64,000 bases of DNA, taken from contig CAWEGV010000011.1 of assembly GCA_963808615.1 (NCBI GenBank), positions 496,001-560,000 of the forward strand, read 5' to 3'. Position 1 is the stretch's first letter. Every line of letters starts with the position of its first letter. The position numbers were made by a program, and so were the translations under genes. The notes under the pieces are model-generated. The model worked only from the letters and a program-made list of their open reading frames with translations, did no database searches and was not told the origin of the DNA. Source of the DNA: Palsa-504 sp963808615 (GTDB taxonomy: Bacteria; Actinomycetota; Actinomycetes; Streptosporangiales; Streptosporangiaceae). Below are positions 7,893-15,162 of this stretch, piece after piece.

Positions 7893-9050
7893 TCAGGCTC
7901 CGCTCCCAGAATCACCGCCCGCTACGTCCGCGGCCTCCGCCTCGGGCGCAGCCTCCGCGTCGGTTGCAGCCTCCGTCTCGGTTGCAGCCTCTGCCTCGAG
8001 CGCGGCCTCTGCCTCGGGCGAGGCGCTCGCCGCGCCGTCCGCGTCGGCGCTTACCGCTGCCTCGGCCCCAGACGCCGCCTCGCCGGCCTCGCCGGTCTCA
8101 GCGGCCCTGGCGCCCCTGGCCGTCTTGGGCGCGGGCCTGGTCCGAGTGCGCTTCTCCGCGCCGTCGCCCGCGCCCGCCGCCTCCTCTTTGGCCGCGGCGT
8201 CCTTAGCGCTGCTGTCCTTGGCGGCAGTGTCCTTGGCCGCGCTGTCCTTGGCCGCGCCGTCTTTGGAGCTGCTGTCCTTGGCGGCGCTGTCCTTAGGGGC
8301 GCTGTCCTTGGCGGCGCTGTCCTTGGCGGCGCTGTCCTTGGCGGCGCTGTCCTTGGCGGCGCTGTCCTTGGCGGCGCTGTCCTTGGCGGCGCTGTCCTTG
8401 GCGGCGCTGCCCTTGGCGGCGCTGTCCTTGGCGGCGCTGCCCTTGGCGGCGCTGTCCTTGGCGGCGCTGTCCTTGGCGGCGCTGTCCTTGGCGGCGCTGC
8501 CCTTGGCGGCGCTGCCCTTGGCGGCGCTGCCCTTGGCGGCGCTGTCCTTGGCGGCGCTGCCCTTAGGGGCAGTGTCCTTGGCGGTGCTGTCCTTGGCGGC
8601 GCTGTCCTTAGCGGTGGTGTCCTTGGCGGCAGTGTCCTTGGCCGGCTTGGCGGCCCTGGACGCGGTGCCGGCCTTGCTCTGGCCAGCGGCCTTGTCTTCC
8701 TTGCTGGCCTGGCTCTGGCGGGCGGCGTCCGCGAAGCGCTCCTTCTTGTCCACGCGCGCCTCGGCCACCCGCAGGGTGCCCTCGGCCCCCGGCTCTCCGG
8801 TGAACTTCTGCCAGTCCCCGGTGACCTTGAGCAGGGCGCGCACCGGGTCGGTCGGCTGTGCGCCCACTGACAGCCAGTGCTGCACGCGCTCGGAATTCAC
8901 TTCGATGAGCGAGGGTTCGGCCTTCGGGTGGTACTTGCCGATCTCCTCGATGGCGCGCCCGTCGCGCTTGGTGCGCGCATCGGCCACGACGATCCGGTAG
9001 TAGGGCTCCCGGATCTTGCCCAGGCGCTTCAGCTTGATCTTTACAGCCAC
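7893..9050 (-). CDS. rpsP: Ribosomal protein bS16 with giant repetitive C-terminal tail
   Basis: First gene of the operon, starting at the GTG at 9050 (MAVKIKLKRLGKIREPYYRI). Residues 1 to about 80 are an ordinary S16 (VVADARTKRDGRAIEEIGKY, PSLIEVNSERVQHWLSVGAQ), which buttresses the 30S body. Typical S16 is 80-150 residues, but this reading frame gives 385. Residues of about 135-290 are near-perfect pentapeptide repeats of the type DSAAK/GSAAK, encoded by a 15-bp tandem array. They are followed by a basic patch (KRTRTRPAPK) and a final 75-residue Ala/Glu-rich acidic stretch. The frame stays open throughout and the downstream gene follows by 1 bp, so the tail appears to be translated. Lys/Ala/Ser repeats resemble actinobacterial nucleoid-protein tails, but no function can be assigned. 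Confidence 0.93.
   Translation of the reverse strand: MAVKIKLKRLGKIREPYYRIVVADARTKRDGRAIEEIGKYHPKAEPSLIEVNSERVQHWLSVGAQPTDPVRALLKVTGDWQKFTGEPGAEGTLRVAEARVDKKERFADAARQSQASKEDKAAGQSKAGTASRAAKPAKDTAAKDTTAKDSAAKDSTAKDTAPKGSAAKDSAAKGSAAKGSAAKGSAAKDSAAKDSAAKDSAAKGSAAKDSAAKGSAAKDSAAKDSAAKDSAAKDSAAKDSAAKDSAAKDSAPKDSAAKDSSSKDGAAKDSAAKDTAAKDSSAKDAAAKEEAAGAGDGAEKRTRTRPAPKTARGARAAETGEAGEAASGAEAAVSADADGAASASPEAEAALEAEAATETEAATDAEAAPEAEAADVAGGDSGSGA
8191..8645. repeat. 15-bp tandem array (about 30 units) within rpsP
   Basis: On the plus strand the unit is GCGGCGCTGTCCTTG, with variants in two or three positions (GCCCTTG, GCAGTGTCCTTG, TTAGGG for TTGGCG). Read on the minus strand it encodes five residues per unit (K-D/G-S-A-A), so length changes keep the frame. 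The most uniform stretch is 8300-8560. Such an array is prone to slippage and to assembly collapse, so the true copy number may differ. Confidence 0.95.
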
Positions 9051-9348
9051 GGCTGTGGTCTTCTCCCAGCGATAGATGCGAGGCGGCGGACCCGCGCCGG
9101 CCGGGGGAGCAGCCGACGGGACCGCACAGATGAGCCAGGCCGGGCGAACGAGTAGAGGGCGTCGCACAGCCAAGCGGTCAGCATCACATTGTGCCAGACA
9201 ATCCTCGTCCAGCAGTAATCGTCATCCGCACTCGAGTGCGGCAGCCAGTTTGGGGTAGGGATATCTTTGTTCTTCGCGGGAGCGGAGATTCCGGCGCCGT
9301 CTGCTCCCCGTGCCCGCGCCGGGGCGGAGCCGTGGGGCAGGGACCTGG
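9051..9348 (-). promoter_or_regulatory. rpsP upstream region with 16-bp palindrome
   Basis: Intergenic region between the reconstructed end of the SDR gene (9349) and rpsP (9050); it should carry the promoter of the whole rpsP operon. A perfect 16-bp palindrome, CCGCACTCGAGTGCGG, lies at 9226-9241. On the minus strand an AT-richer patch (TTACTG, then CACAATG about 19 bp on) around 9195-9220 is the best promoter-like candidate, but spacing and sequence are poor. No other gene is visible here. Confidence 0.35.
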
Positions 9349-10124
9349 TCAGCGGCCGAGCCAGCCCCGTCGACCGGGATGAGGGCACCGTGGAGGTAGT
9401 CGGAGGCGCGGGAGGCGAGGAAGACCGCGGCGCCGGCGAAGTCCTCGGGAGCACCCCAGCGTCCGGCGGGAATGCGCTCGAGGATAGCCGCACAGCGGGC
9501 GGGATCCTCGCGTAGCGCCTGGGTGTTGTCGGTTGCTACGTAGCCGGGGACGATCGCGTTGACGTTGACGCCGCGGGCGGCCCACTCGTTGGCCAGGGCC
9601 CGGGTCAGTCCGGCCAGGCCGGACTTGGCGGCGGTGTAGCCGGGCACGTTGATGCCACCTTGGAAGCTCAGCAGCGACGCGGTGAAGATGATCTTTCCGT
9701 GGCCGCGTTCCAGCATGGCCCGGCCGATTTCGCGGGCCAGGGTGAACTGGCTGGTGAGGTCGACTTGCAGGATGCGATCCCAGTCGGCGTCGGTGTGCTG
9801 GGCGGCCGGGGCGCGGGCGATGGTCCCGGCGTTGTTGACCAGGATGTCGACGGGGCGGGGCCAGGCGGCCAGCCGCGCGGCCAGGTCGGCGACGGCGGCC
9901 CGGTCCGGCAGGTCGGCGCGCAGGGCCGTGCAGGTCCGGCCGCGGGCCTGCACGAGTCTCGCCGCCTGACCTCCGTCGGTCTCGATCTGGGCACTGACGG
10001 CGATGATGTCGGCTCCGGCCCCGGCCAGCGCCCCGGCGATGGCCAGGCCGAGGCCGCGGCGTGCGCCGGTCACGGCGGCCAGGCGTCCGGTCAGGTCGAA
10101 CAGAGCGGAAATTTCAGCCCTCAT
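9349..10124 (-). pseudogene. SDR family oxidoreductase (KduD / 2-keto-3-deoxy-L-fuconate dehydrogenase type), 3' frameshift
   Basis: Classical short-chain dehydrogenase: cofactor motif TGARRGLG (residues about 19-26), NNAG (LVNNAGT), catalytic Ser in FTASLLSFQG and YTAAK. PGYVATDNTQALREDP resembles 2-deoxy-D-gluconate 3-dehydrogenases and keto-deoxy-fuconate dehydrogenases. As given, the frame runs on past VDG into about 48 unrelated residues to 9222. Restoring one G near 9364-9368 yields the standard ending VDGGWLGR and a stop at 9349, making a 258-residue protein of normal length. The core enzyme would probably be intact either way. Its start overlaps the preceding remnant by 4 bp (ATGA). 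Likely role: oxidation of a 2-keto-3-deoxy sugar acid in the adjacent sugar pathway. Confidence 0.85.
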
Positions 10125-10428
10125 CGGGGCCCCCGGGTCGCCTGGCAGTCGATCAGGACTTTGATCACGTCCCGCCGTGCTCCAGGGCGGAGAAGGCCCG
10201 CTCGCCCCGGGCGAGCGGCTCGGTGCGGGAGATCAGCGCGTCGGCCGGGATGTGGCCGCCGGCGACGCCGGCTTCGACGATGATCGCGGCGGTGACGTCG
10301 GGCGCGTCGGCGGCGTAATGCGCCGCGGGCCAGGGCCGCTGCAGCGTGTCGCCGCCGGGGAGCCAGGGGTAGGTCAGGTGCGCCGGATCGAGCAGGTGCA
10401 CATGGGTGTCGAGGACCTGGGCGGTCAT
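10121..10428 (-). pseudogene. Chimeric remnant: amidohydrolase (lactonase) N terminus joined to Zn-alcohol-dehydrogenase C terminus
   Basis: Starts at an ATG overlapping the aldo/keto reductase stop by 4 bp. Residues 1 to about 50 (VLDTHVHLLDPAHLTYPWLP, DVTAAIIVEAG) are the beginning of an amidohydrolase-2/fuconolactonase protein, including the metal-binding HxH. From about residue 55 the sequence (HIPADALISRTEPLARGERA, FSALEHGG) is the C-terminal end of a medium-chain Zn-dependent dehydrogenase. That ending continues as VIKVLIDCQATRGPR after restoring one G near 10171. The two halves are joined in frame, so an internal deletion fused two genes; Gly/Ala-rich microhomology (VAGG) lies at the junction. 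Neither half can be functional. Confidence 0.75.
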
Positions 10429-11372
10429 GACGGTCGGCCGGGATCCTGGTTCTCGGGTCGGCCGTTGACCCAGCCCCGGTCGCGCACCGGGGTCAGGATC
10501 GCGTCGACCTCGGACAGCAGGTCCTCATCGAGCGGCTCGTCGATCCACGCCGCGTTGCGCCGCACGTTGGCCGGGTTGGCGGTGCCAATCACAGTGATGG
10601 CGCACGGGCTGGTGGCCACCGCGAACTGCAGGGCGATCTTGGCCAGGTCGCTTCCGCGTGCGCGGCAGGCCCTGGCCGCGCGGCTGCAGCGCGCCAGGAC
10701 CTGCGGTGCGGCAGGGTGCCATGGCGGAGCGCCGCGCTCGGTCAGCGCGCCCATCGCCAGCGGAGAGGCGTTGATGACCGCGGCGCCCACCGCGGTGAAC
10801 GCGTCGACGTGCCTGGCCAGCCGCCGGTCCTGCAGCGTGTACTGGCAGTAGGACATGACGGTGTCGACGGGCGTGCGCTGGGCGAGGTAGCCCAGGGCGG
10901 GCAGCGGATAGCCGGTGATTCCGACCGCGCGGACCAGGCCTGTCTCCTGCAGGCCGCGCAGCGCCGGGACGGTCTCCTCGGCGACCTGGTCCAGGAACCC
11001 GAACTCGATGTCGTGGCACTGGACCAGGTCGAGATGGTCGGTCGAAAGCCGGGCCAGGCTTTCGTGCACGCTGCGGGTCACCCGCTTGGCGCTGAAGTCG
11101 AAGTCGTCGTCGCCGTACCGGCCGACCTTGGTGGCCAGCACGTACGTGTCGCGGTCGATGCCGTGTAGTGCCCGGCCCAGAACGGTCTCGGCAGCGGTAA
11201 GCCCGTAGTAGGGGGAAACGTCGAAAAAGGTGATGCCGGAGTCCAGGGCGGCGTGCACCGCGCCGATGCCGTCTTGTTCGGCGAACGCGCCGTAGATCCC
11301 GCCGAGCGGGGAGGCGCCGAAGCCGAGCTCGGATACCCGCGGGCCGCAGGTGCCCAGGCTGCGGTATCTCAT
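10425..11372 (-). CDS. Aldo/keto reductase, aldose (L-fucose/L-galactose-type) 1-dehydrogenase
   Basis: 315 residues from the ATG at 11372 (MRYRSLGTCGPRVSELGFGA), chosen because it overlaps the upstream stop by 4 bp and gives family length. The AKR tetrad is visible: Asp and Tyr in FFDVSPYYGLTAAETVLG, Lys in LATKVGRYG, His in LVQCHDIEF. The phosphate-binding end (TVIGTANPANVRRNAAWIDE) is normal. Closest recognisable type: D-threo-aldose/L-fucose or L-galactose dehydrogenase, which oxidises the sugar at C1 to a lactone with NAD(P)+. That fits a following lactonase and keto-deoxy-acid SDR, the order of the non-phosphorylating L-fucose pathway. The actual sugar is an inference. Confidence 0.85.
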   Translation of the reverse strand: MRYRSLGTCGPRVSELGFGASPLGGIYGAFAEQDGIGAVHAALDSGITFFDVSPYYGLTAAETVLGRALHGIDRDTYVLATKVGRYGDDDFDFSAKRVTRSVHESLARLSTDHLDLVQCHDIEFGFLDQVAEETVPALRGLQETGLVRAVGITGYPLPALGYLAQRTPVDTVMSYCQYTLQDRRLARHVDAFTAVGAAVINASPLAMGALTERGAPPWHPAAPQVLARCSRAARACRARGSDLAKIALQFAVATSPCAITVIGTANPANVRRNAAWIDEPLDEDLLSEVDAILTPVRDRGWVNGRPENQDPGRPS

Positions 11373-13303
11373 GGCCTGCCCGGCCCGGGGCCCGGGCCGA
11401 ACGGCGTGGCATAGGACGGGGTCCGGCTTCGCAGGGCCAGCGTCAGGGTCAGGCGGATCCGGGTGGAGGCGGGCAGGCGCACGGTCAGCCACGGCCCGCG
11501 GGCCTCAACGTGCTTCTCGATGACAGCCGGCTCGCCGTGCCCGTAGTCGTACATGCCGCCGAGCCAGGATCCGTCCTGGCACGCGGTGTGGCGCACGGCG
11601 GTGATCGTGTGCTCGGCGAACGCGCCGGCCTGCACGATCACGGTGCGCTCGTGCTGGGGGTCGAGGTTGACCAGGTCGACGACGGTGGCCGCCGGGTCGA
11701 TGCTGGAGACCAGGGCGGCCACCGAGCCGGGCAGTCCGGGGCGCCGCCGGGCGGCGTCGTAGTAGCGGACCCGGGCCTGCTGCAGCCCGCCGTTGTAGAT
11801 CACCTGCGGGCCGCCCCAGGTCAGCTGGACCAGGGCCTCGGTGACGACCGGGTTGCACTGCTGCCACAGGTGGATGTCGGCCTCGGACACCTCGACGTCG
11901 TGGTAGGCCCGCATGCGGACGAGCCGGTGGCGGGCCTGGGCCTGGGCCGCGGCCAGGATCTTCTCGGGGTAGTCCGGGTTGTCGCCGGCCAGGAACGCGA
12001 ACCATGGCTCCTCGTGGCCGGCCTCCTCCTTGCTGCGGAAGGACCGGACGGTCCGCCAGTCGTATCCGGCGCCCTCGCGCAGCTTGTCCAGCCGCTGCCG
12101 GTCGGCCGGGTCGTTGCCGTGGTGCCATAGGGCCACCGGTATCGAGACCAGCATCGGGTTGTAGTCGAACCAGCCGCTGTCGTTGTGCCGGTACGGGACC
12201 AGCAGGGTCGGGATGGCCACGGCCCCGGCCAGCTGCGGGTACCACTTGGAGGGAAGAGACGAGTCCGATTCGGTGAACGCCATCACCTTGCCGTGCCCGA
12301 TCAGCTCGTCCAGGGCCGGGCGGACCAGGTCCAGATAACCGTCGTCGCCGGTCGCGGTGGCCGCGGCCAGCGCGGCGACGACGGCGGCGCTGCCGACGCT
12401 GTACCAGCCGTGCGGCCAGGACCAGCCGTAGTGCCCGCCATACCAGCGGCCGTCGAGCAGGCTGCCGACCACCCCGTCAGGACCGGTGTTGTCCGGCACG
12501 ATCCCGTCGTTCGCGGCCGCGCGCTCCCGCCACGCGCCCACGTACTGCCCGATCCAGTCCCGGTAGCGCGGGTCGCCGGTCAGGATCCAGGCGTTCAGGA
12601 CGAGCCCGGCGGCCGCGAGGTTCACCGCGGTGTCCCCGGCGCCCATGCGGGCGGTCATCTCGCCACCCAGCCGGGGGTCCCGGACGCGATCAGGCTGAGG
12701 CGCGCCGCCGGGCAGCAGCCAGTCGAGCGGGAAGCCGTAGGAGCGTGCTTCGGCGTCCAGCCACGGGTAGTGCGTTCCGTCGAACAGGCCAGTGCGCCGG
12801 GGGTCCGAGCCGTTGTGGGGGCGGCGGATGATGCGGCGTGCCGGGTCGTAGTTGCCGTGTCCGGGATCGACGTACAGCTCGGCGAATCGGACCGCCCGCC
12901 CGGCCCACCTGCCCGGGTCGGCCATGGTCAGGAAGTACAGCAGCAGCAGGCTCTCGCCCTGGTGGAACCAGTCGTAACCGCGCTCGTACTCGCCGGAGAG
13001 CATGCCGAGCTCAGTCAGCTGAGCGGTCACTCCTTCCCAGTGCTGCCCGGCCTGGGCCAGCAGGTCGTCCGCCCCGCCGAGCAGGTACAGCTGCGGCCAG
13101 TTGAAGAAGGTCTCGTAGAAGTCGTCGACGCCGTCGCGGGAGGTGAGCCCGTGCCGGTAGGTCAGCCGGCCGTCGGGGCCGGTGAATTCCCGCGCGAAGC
13201 GGCGCCAGGCGGCATCGAGCAGGTCGAACAGCTCCCGCTCGGCCAGCGCCCAGACGGGCGGCTCGAGCAGCGGGACCGAGGCTTCGATGACAGCATGGGT
13301 CAT
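11369..13303 (-). CDS. Unclassified 644-residue protein, probable alpha/alpha-toroid carbohydrate-active enzyme
   Basis: I do not recognise a named family. 644 residues, no signal peptide, no membrane segment, so probably cytoplasmic. It is rich in Trp, Tyr, His and Gly, with motifs such as DDFYETFFNWPQLYLLGG, GYDWFHQGESLLLLYF, GGHYGWSWPHGWYSVGSAA and DSGWFDYNPMLVSIPVALWH. Regular helix pairs separated by aromatic loops suggest an (alpha/alpha)n barrel like those of lyases, heparinases and unsaturated-glucuronyl hydrolases. The C-terminal 150 residues look like a beta-sandwich (TWGGPQVIYNGGLQQARVRY onward). It is encoded in the sugar ABC operon between permease (1 bp gap) and aldo/keto reductase (4 bp overlap), so it probably processes the imported glycoside before oxidation. 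Confidence 0.8.
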   Translation of the reverse strand: MTHAVIEASVPLLEPPVWALAERELFDLLDAAWRRFAREFTGPDGRLTYRHGLTSRDGVDDFYETFFNWPQLYLLGGADDLLAQAGQHWEGVTAQLTELGMLSGEYERGYDWFHQGESLLLLYFLTMADPGRWAGRAVRFAELYVDPGHGNYDPARRIIRRPHNGSDPRRTGLFDGTHYPWLDAEARSYGFPLDWLLPGGAPQPDRVRDPRLGGEMTARMGAGDTAVNLAAAGLVLNAWILTGDPRYRDWIGQYVGAWRERAAANDGIVPDNTGPDGVVGSLLDGRWYGGHYGWSWPHGWYSVGSAAVVAALAAATATGDDGYLDLVRPALDELIGHGKVMAFTESDSSLPSKWYPQLAGAVAIPTLLVPYRHNDSGWFDYNPMLVSIPVALWHHGNDPADRQRLDKLREGAGYDWRTVRSFRSKEEAGHEEPWFAFLAGDNPDYPEKILAAAQAQARHRLVRMRAYHDVEVSEADIHLWQQCNPVVTEALVQLTWGGPQVIYNGGLQQARVRYYDAARRRPGLPGSVAALVSSIDPAATVVDLVNLDPQHERTVIVQAGAFAEHTITAVRHTACQDGSWLGGMYDYGHGEPAVIEKHVEARGPWLTVRLPASTRIRLTLTLALRSRTPSYATPFGPGPGPGRP

Positions 13304-13304
13304 G

Positions 13305-14252
13305 TCACTCCTTCGTGGCCCCGGAGAGCAGCCCGCTGACCAGGTAACGCTGGGCGAACAGGAACACGAGCAGCACCGGGCTGATGGCCAGGAGGGTGGC
13401 CAGTGCGAGCTCGGGCCGCAGCACCGCCGCGGTGCCCGCGGTCGGATTGAACTGCGGCACGTCGGTCAGCAGCAGTCCCAGCCCGACCTGGACCGGGTAC
13501 TGGCTGCTTTCCGGCAGCATCACGTAGGGCAGGAAGTAGTTGGTCCAGTTCGCCACGAAGCTGAAGAACCCGACCAGCGCGATGATCGGGGCGGCCAGTG
13601 GCACCGCGACGCGGCGGAACGCGCCGAACTCGGTGGCACCGTCGATGCGGGCCGCGTCCAGCAGGTCGCGCGGCAGCGCGGTGCTGAAGTAGATGTAGGT
13701 CAGGAAGACGCCGAACGGGTAGAACGAGAACGGCAGCACCACCGACCACAGCGACCCGATCAGGTGCACCTCGTTGATCTCAAGGAACAGCGGGATGACC
13801 AGAGTGGTGGTCGGCATGAGCATGACCACCAGCGTGATGACCAGCAGGGCGCGCCGGCCGCGAAACTCCATCATGGCCAGGGCGTAGCCGGCCGGTATGT
13901 CCACGGCCAGTGTGATCACCAGGGCACAGAAGGCGTACAGCGCCGAGTTGCGCAGCCAGAGCAGGATCGTGTCGCCCTGGAAGCCGGTCAGCGCGTCCCA
14001 GTTCTGCCGCAGCGCGTGCCATGACCCGAACGACAGCGGGTTGTCCTGGACGAGCTGCGGGTCGGTCTTGGTTGCGGCCAGCATCAGCCAGATGACCGGC
14101 AGGATGAAGAAGACGAGGAAGGCCGCTAGCAGCACCCCGGCGAGCATGCCGCCGGCGGCGCGGGCCGGACGCGGGGCGCGGCGTGGCCGGGCGCGCGCGG
14201 CGCGGGAGCTGGGGACGCGGGACGTGGCGGGAGCGGCGGTCTCAGTCGACAT
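13305..14252 (-). CDS. Carbohydrate ABC transporter permease (MalG type)
   Basis: 315 residues with an Ala/Arg/Pro-rich cytoplasmic leader of about 35 residues and six membrane helices (first MLAGVLLAAFLVFFILPVIW). The EAA-type loop that contacts the ATPase is seen in GATEFGAFRRVAVPLAAPII, and the C terminus has the usual AQRYLVSGLLSGATKE ending. It belongs to the CUT1 sugar permease family and pairs with the MalF-like permease immediately upstream (11 bp overlap). No ATPase gene lies in the cluster. A shared MsiK-type ATPase encoded elsewhere is the usual actinomycete arrangement, so the partner is inferred to be outside the window. Confidence 0.93.
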   Translation of the reverse strand: MSTETAAPATSRVPSSRAARARPRRAPRPARAAGGMLAGVLLAAFLVFFILPVIWLMLAATKTDPQLVQDNPLSFGSWHALRQNWDALTGFQGDTILLWLRNSALYAFCALVITLAVDIPAGYALAMMEFRGRRALLVITLVVMLMPTTTLVIPLFLEINEVHLIGSLWSVVLPFSFYPFGVFLTYIYFSTALPRDLLDAARIDGATEFGAFRRVAVPLAAPIIALVGFFSFVANWTNYFLPYVMLPESSQYPVQVGLGLLLTDVPQFNPTAGTAAVLRPELALATLLAISPVLLVFLFAQRYLVSGLLSGATKE

Positions 14253-15162
14253 CGAAGAACCTGGACCGGGTCACGAACACGGCGGCCACCACGACGCAGA
14301 TCACCAGGAGCTCGACCGAGATCGCCGCGGCGTAGTTGACGTTGTTGTTCTGGAACGCGAAGTCGTAGGACAGCTGGTTGAGCGAGTAGTCGCGGCCCGC
14401 CACCCCGAGGCTGGCCTCGGAGATCAGCTGGGGCTCGACGAACAGCTGGGTGCCGGCGGCGAACGCCAGGATCACCATGTACACGATCCACTTGCGCAGC
14501 ATCGGGATCTGGATGTGCCGGGCGATGCGCCACCCTCCGGCTCCGTCGATCTGGGCCGCCTCGAGGACCTCGAGCGGGATGTTGTTCAGCGCCCCGCACA
14601 TCACCACGATCCAGCCGCCGGCACCGGTCCAGAATGCGATCATCGCGAACAGGATGGCCAGGTGGCCCGGCTCGATGACCTGCCCGAAGGTGCCGTAGCC
14701 GAGCAGGTGCTCCAGGGAGGCGGCCGGGCTGACCGTCGGGTCGAGCATGAATAGCCACACCATGACGCCGGCCGCGCCCGCCAGGGCCCCCGGTATGTAG
14801 TACAGGAAGCGCACCGTCCTGGACAGGCGGCGGGCGCGCAACTGCTGCAGCACCAGCGCCAGCCCCGTCACGAACACCACCAGGGCGACCAGCCAGATCA
14901 CCAGATAGGCCGCGACGTGCTCCACGGCGGGCAGGTACCGGAAGTCCCGCGCGGCATCGGTGAAGTTGGACAGCCCGGCGAAGGTGTTCCCCGCGTTGGT
15001 GAATGCGAAGTAGAACGCATAGGCGGTCGGCACGATCCCGAACGCGGCCAGCAGGACCACGTAGCCGGCCACGAAGACATGCCCGGCCTTGAAGACCCGG
15101 GCCCGCCGAGGCGCGCGCCTGGGGCGCGGCCCGGCGGGCCGGGTGAGCGAGGCCAGGTTCAC
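14242..15162 (-). CDS. Carbohydrate ABC transporter permease (MalF type)
   Basis: 306 residues from the GTG at 15162, which overlaps the binding-protein stop (GTGA); the frame is open further upstream, but that part is antisense noise within the binding-protein gene. Basic leader (GPRPRRAPRRARVFKAGHVF), then six membrane helices beginning VAGYVVLLAAFGIVPTAYAF, and the EAA loop EVLEAAQIDGAGGWRIARHI. The last helix LLVICVVVAAVFVTRSRFF ends the protein. A CUT1-family partner of the MalG-type permease, forming the import channel for the sugar bound by the (interrupted) lipoprotein. Confidence 0.92.
   Translation of the reverse strand: MNLASLTRPAGPRPRRAPRRARVFKAGHVFVAGYVVLLAAFGIVPTAYAFYFAFTNAGNTFAGLSNFTDAARDFRYLPAVEHVAAYLVIWLVALVVFVTGLALVLQQLRARRLSRTVRFLYYIPGALAGAAGVMVWLFMLDPTVSPAASLEHLLGYGTFGQVIEPGHLAILFAMIAFWTGAGGWIVVMCGALNNIPLEVLEAAQIDGAGGWRIARHIQIPMLRKWIVYMVILAFAAGTQLFVEPQLISEASLGVAGRDYSLNQLSYDFAFQNNNVNYAAAISVELLVICVVVAAVFVTRSRFFDVD

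Noticed and set aside
7710..9000. Long plus-strand open frames opposite rpsP made of GGAVLGGAVL- or SLAALSLAAL-type repeats.
   Set aside because: They are the antisense reading of the 15-bp array in rpsP; no start signal, family or codon bias supports them.
10425..11492. Longer start for the aldo/keto reductase.
   Set aside because: The extra 40 residues read out of frame through the upstream gene; the ATG at 11372 couples to its stop and begins with the family motif.
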